Shown in pieces: positions 61,830-64,000 of a stretch of 64,000 bases of DNA (the first letter of the stretch is position 1; each line of letters starts with the position of its first letter). Made by a program: the position numbers and the translations under genes. The DNA comes from Halomonas heilongjiangensis. GTDB taxonomy: Bacteria; Pseudomonadota; Gammaproteobacteria; Pseudomonadales; Halomonadaceae. The stretch covers positions 43,623 to 107,622 of the forward strand of contig NZ_PNRE01000047.1 of the NCBI RefSeq assembly GCF_002879645.1, given 5' to 3'. Under the pieces are notes generated by a model that did not search any database, had not been told where the DNA came from, and saw only the letters and a program-made list of their open reading frames with translations.

Positions 61830-63311
61830 TTACAACAATTCAACCTCCAAGCTCAGTGAGTACCCAGTCCTAGCCAGTATCCTTCTTTCCAATTCGACAA
61901 CATCGGGCTTATCGATCACTGTGACGCCATCATGCTGTAGAAGCACAATGTTATCCCTCAACTCTTCTATCATCACTCTCATGGCTTCGGACTCAGCACC
62001 TTGCAAGAGGTGGGACAAAATTTCCCTGTCAGAATGCGAACCATTGATTTCTCTACCTGCATCATTCACTATGACACCAGCTCGTTTACTGGTCTGCCCC
62101 CTATAATAATCAATAACTCCCCTGCTCGCCTCTCTCAGATCCTTAAGTAAGCCTTGCAGAAACGGATGACTAGCCAGTCTCTCAACCACATCTCTTCCGA
62201 GCTTGGCCTCAATAGCATTTTGTTTATTTTCAAATGATTCCATTTTTCCTCTGCACTGAAGAACAGCTCCATATATCAATGAAATCAGTACAAACTTTGC
62301 ATCATCAAGCGTGATACCAGCAAACTGTGCAACCTCGTTTCTAAGCAGATTCTTGTTATCCAAGTAATAGGATATGCATGGAGTGTCAATACAGATCCGC
62401 ATTGCCATCTGGGAAAGAAGCGACCAGTGACAGTTCTCTATATCGACGTCATAGCATCCTTGAAGTGCCATACGACGGACCTCACCCACGCAGCGCTGGA
62501 GATTAACATGCCCCATCGCATACAGCCTTCCAGCTTTGCTTTCAGAGTAAATGGTAGGTACCAACGCATCATCACTCTTACTTGAATTGGCAATTGACAG
62601 CATTACAAGCGCTTGACGGCCTGCTAGCAGAACACGACTATATGATTTCTGATCGCCGTAACACCGCTTATACTCATCCCAGTGGCATTTCAACCATCCT
62701 AAATGTTCTGGGAATGGGTCCCTATTCAGCCACCGCTCAGACGCACCGATCAAGTCCAAGAGATTTTGTGAGTTTACTTCTACAAGAGACGACATGACAT
62801 TTCGAGGAAATCGGCATTTTGCCCCTGTCGCCGTAGTACTACGAAACGCATCACCTGGAGTACGGTACGGAGAACCTGCGGCGTCGATCAAGCCAGTTAC
62901 TAAATCATCATATTTTGTGGCTAGCTTTAAGAGGAATTCCAGGAAAAAACCAGATGCGACCTTGTAGCCATGATCGGTCAGCTTCCAGCCAGACGCCCAC
63001 TTGCCCTTCACTCCCTCTAGTTCTTTTTCAAACCAACCCAGCATGCCATTGATCTCATCGAATCGGGCTGCCGAACCGAAAATAGATTTTTTCGCTTCCC
63101 AGTGAATAGGCGTGAGGTCAACACGGTGAGATTTATGGGGAATAGCATTGGCATACATCGCCCACATAAATGCAGCTAACCCACGCTTCTCTTTTTCGAG
63201 AAGGGAAGAAAAATATGGGTCTTGAGATAAATGGACATCCCAGTCTTTAGGGCGGAAATGGAAAAAGCTGGTGAGTGCTCGATGGGCTTTCGATTTTTTG
63301 GTGGTAGGCAT
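61830..63311 (-). CDS. Putative divergent family A polymerase (PolA-like palm) of the island
   Basis: A 493-residue protein with no clear annotation, but with the order and spacing of family A polymerase motifs. Residues 261-272 read GRLYAMGHVNLQ, like the GRLSSxxPNLQ stretch of DNA polymerase I. Motif A is YDVDIENCHWSLLSQMA from 287 (compare DYSQIELRxLA). Motif B has Lys339 and Tyr347-Gly348 (AKFVLISLIYG) at the same K-x7-YG spacing as Pol I. Motif C is LLQHDGVTV with His460-Asp461 (compare VHDE). There is no recognisable 3'-5' or 5'-3' nuclease domain; the first 250 residues are unfamiliar. A 9-bp inverted repeat sits just upstream. It could be a DNA or RNA polymerase, or an inactive relative. 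Confidence 0.65.
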   Translation of the reverse strand: MPTTKKSKAHRALTSFFHFRPKDWDVHLSQDPYFSSLLEKEKRGLAAFMWAMYANAIPHKSHRVDLTPIHWEAKKSIFGSAARFDEINGMLGWFEKELEGVKGKWASGWKLTDHGYKVASGFFLEFLLKLATKYDDLVTGLIDAAGSPYRTPGDAFRSTTATGAKCRFPRNVMSSLVEVNSQNLLDLIGASERWLNRDPFPEHLGWLKCHWDEYKRCYGDQKSYSRVLLAGRQALVMLSIANSSKSDDALVPTIYSESKAGRLYAMGHVNLQRCVGEVRRMALQGCYDVDIENCHWSLLSQMAMRICIDTPCISYYLDNKNLLRNEVAQFAGITLDDAKFVLISLIYGAVLQCRGKMESFENKQNAIEAKLGRDVVERLASHPFLQGLLKDLREASRGVIDYYRGQTSKRAGVIVNDAGREINGSHSDREILSHLLQGAESEAMRVMIEELRDNIVLLQHDGVTVIDKPDVVELERRILARTGYSLSLEVELL

Positions 63312-63315
63312 TTTC

Positions 63316-63347
63316 TGATGTGATTGTCGGAATATGGTATCACATCA
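63316..63347 (-). promoter_or_regulatory. Inverted-repeat operator upstream of the polymerase-like gene
   Basis: TGATGTGAT at 63316-63324 and ATCACATCA at 63339-63347 are exact reverse complements separated by 14 bases. The pair begins four bases upstream of the polymerase-like ATG (minus strand), an ideal position for a repressor or autoregulatory site. Confidence 0.65.
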
Positions 63348-63397
63348 GGCACAACAAGAAACAGCCGTATGAACGATCATGTACAAGACATCAGCCT

Positions 63398-63997
63398 TGT
63401 CCAGCGCTGGACAGGTCCAAGACTTGGTGCCGGCTCAGATCCCCGCCATCAGGACACTCTGTGTCGTTGTGTCCGGTCGGCAGATCTGCATGACGTCTTT
63501 GTCCATCAATGGACAGAGCCGCCGACTGGCATCGGATCAGCCATCGCCATCGGCAGTGATGCCATCGGGGGAGCTACCCGCACGGCAGCCCGCCCCCATC
63601 CAGAAAATTAGTTTGTCCATCAATGGACAAAGCCGCCAGCTGGCATCGGATCTACCGGCCATCACCATCGGCAGTGATACCTTCATGGAGCTGCTCGCAC
63701 GACAGCCCGCCCCTTTCCGGAACTTCAGCCTTGTCCATTAATGGACAGGAGATAGGGTGGGCCAGGTGTCGGAACCGCCATCTCCATCGGCAGTGACACC
63801 TTCATGGAGCTGCTTGCACGGCAGCCTGCCCCCCTTCCAGAACATCAGCCTTGTCCATTAATGGACAGAGCATGAGCCAGGCGTCGGAATCGCCATCGGC
63901 GGTGACTCCTTCGTGGAACACCCGCACGGCAGCCCCAGCCCCAGCCCACCCCCTTCCCCTCCCCTTCCAGAACATCAGCCTTGTCCATTAATGGACA
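63398..63997. repeat. Array of six 16-bp palindromes in about 102-130-bp repeat units
   Basis: TGTCCATTAATGGACA is present at 63732, 63852 and 63982, TGTCCATCAATGGACA at 63500 and 63614, and the perfect palindrome TGTCCAGCGCTGGACA at 63398. The sequence between them is also related from unit to unit (for example ATCGGCAGTGA, GGAGCTGC and GCACGGCAGCC). The spacings of 102, 114, 118, 120 and 130 bases grow steadily. The array reaches the window edge and probably continues. Confidence 0.9.
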
Positions 63998-64000
63998 GAG

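Noticed and set aside
63398..64000. CRISPR array
   Set aside because: Conserved parts are palindromes of only 16 bases, the intervals are 102-130 bases long, and the intervening sequence is itself repeated from unit to unit instead of being unique spacers. No cas gene is visible.

Overview
The window looks like chromosomal DNA of a Halomonas-like gammaproteobacterium. It is high in GC, with strong G/C preference at third codon positions, and it carries an assimilatory nitrate/nitrite locus, TRAP and Pot-type importers, SstT, AzlCD and an FNT channel. This assignment is inferred from gene content and codon style; no rRNA or other taxonomic marker is present.

Layout. 0-4.6 kb (minus): an AtuA-type catabolic operon with a fused TRAP permease and a TAXI binding protein, with a divergent LysR regulator. 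5.6-6.1 kb: a GFA-family protein. 6.5-12.7 kb: a secretion/assembly island. A VpsR-like sigma-54 activator and an outer-membrane beta-barrel protein lie on the plus strand. They converge on a minus-strand operon encoding a glycine-rich secreted protein, two further exported proteins and a stand-alone periplasmic C39 (FapD-like) peptidase, preceded by a near-consensus sigma-54 promoter. 13-23.5 kb: nitrate assimilation (cobA, nasA, nasT, nasS, nasB, nirB, nirD) with a sigma-54 promoter and leader-RNA hairpins of the kind NasT-type ANTAR proteins read, and a REPIN-like element between nirB and nirD. 23.5-37.7 kb: an acetyltransferase, LrgAB, PhoH, a four-gene orphan complex-I/Mrp-like antiporter module, a zinc ribbon protein, a diguanylate cyclase, an esterase, an SLC13 permease and a cold-shock protein. 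37.9-45 kb (minus): a Pot-type ABC importer with a GMC oxidoreductase, then a separate medium-chain alcohol dehydrogenase. 45-57.4 kb: mixed housekeeping and transport genes, including an isocitrate dehydrogenase lengthened by an internal duplication, SstT, an FNT channel and an XRE-cupin/AzlCD operon.

At about 57.4 kb the character changes abruptly. A degenerate tRNA with a CAT anticodon abuts a tyrosine integrase, and the DNA becomes visibly AT-richer and poor in genes. This is the left end of an integrated element that runs off the right edge of the window. Besides the integrase it holds two small unknown genes, a pair of about 93-bp structured repeats, and a 493-residue protein in which I can read the three motifs of a family A polymerase palm. 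Beyond that gene lies a run of six 16-bp palindromes about 102-130 bp apart that continues past the edge.

Functional links. NasA and NasB reduce nitrate to nitrite, and NirBD reduces nitrite to ammonium. CobA makes the precorrin-2 needed for NirB siroheme, and NasS/NasT probably gate transcription elongation into both nas leaders. The C39 operon, beta-barrel and sigma-54 activator look like one regulated surface-protein or amyloid-like secretion system. The polymerase-like gene, its operator-like inverted repeat and the palindrome array are the least explained part of the window.
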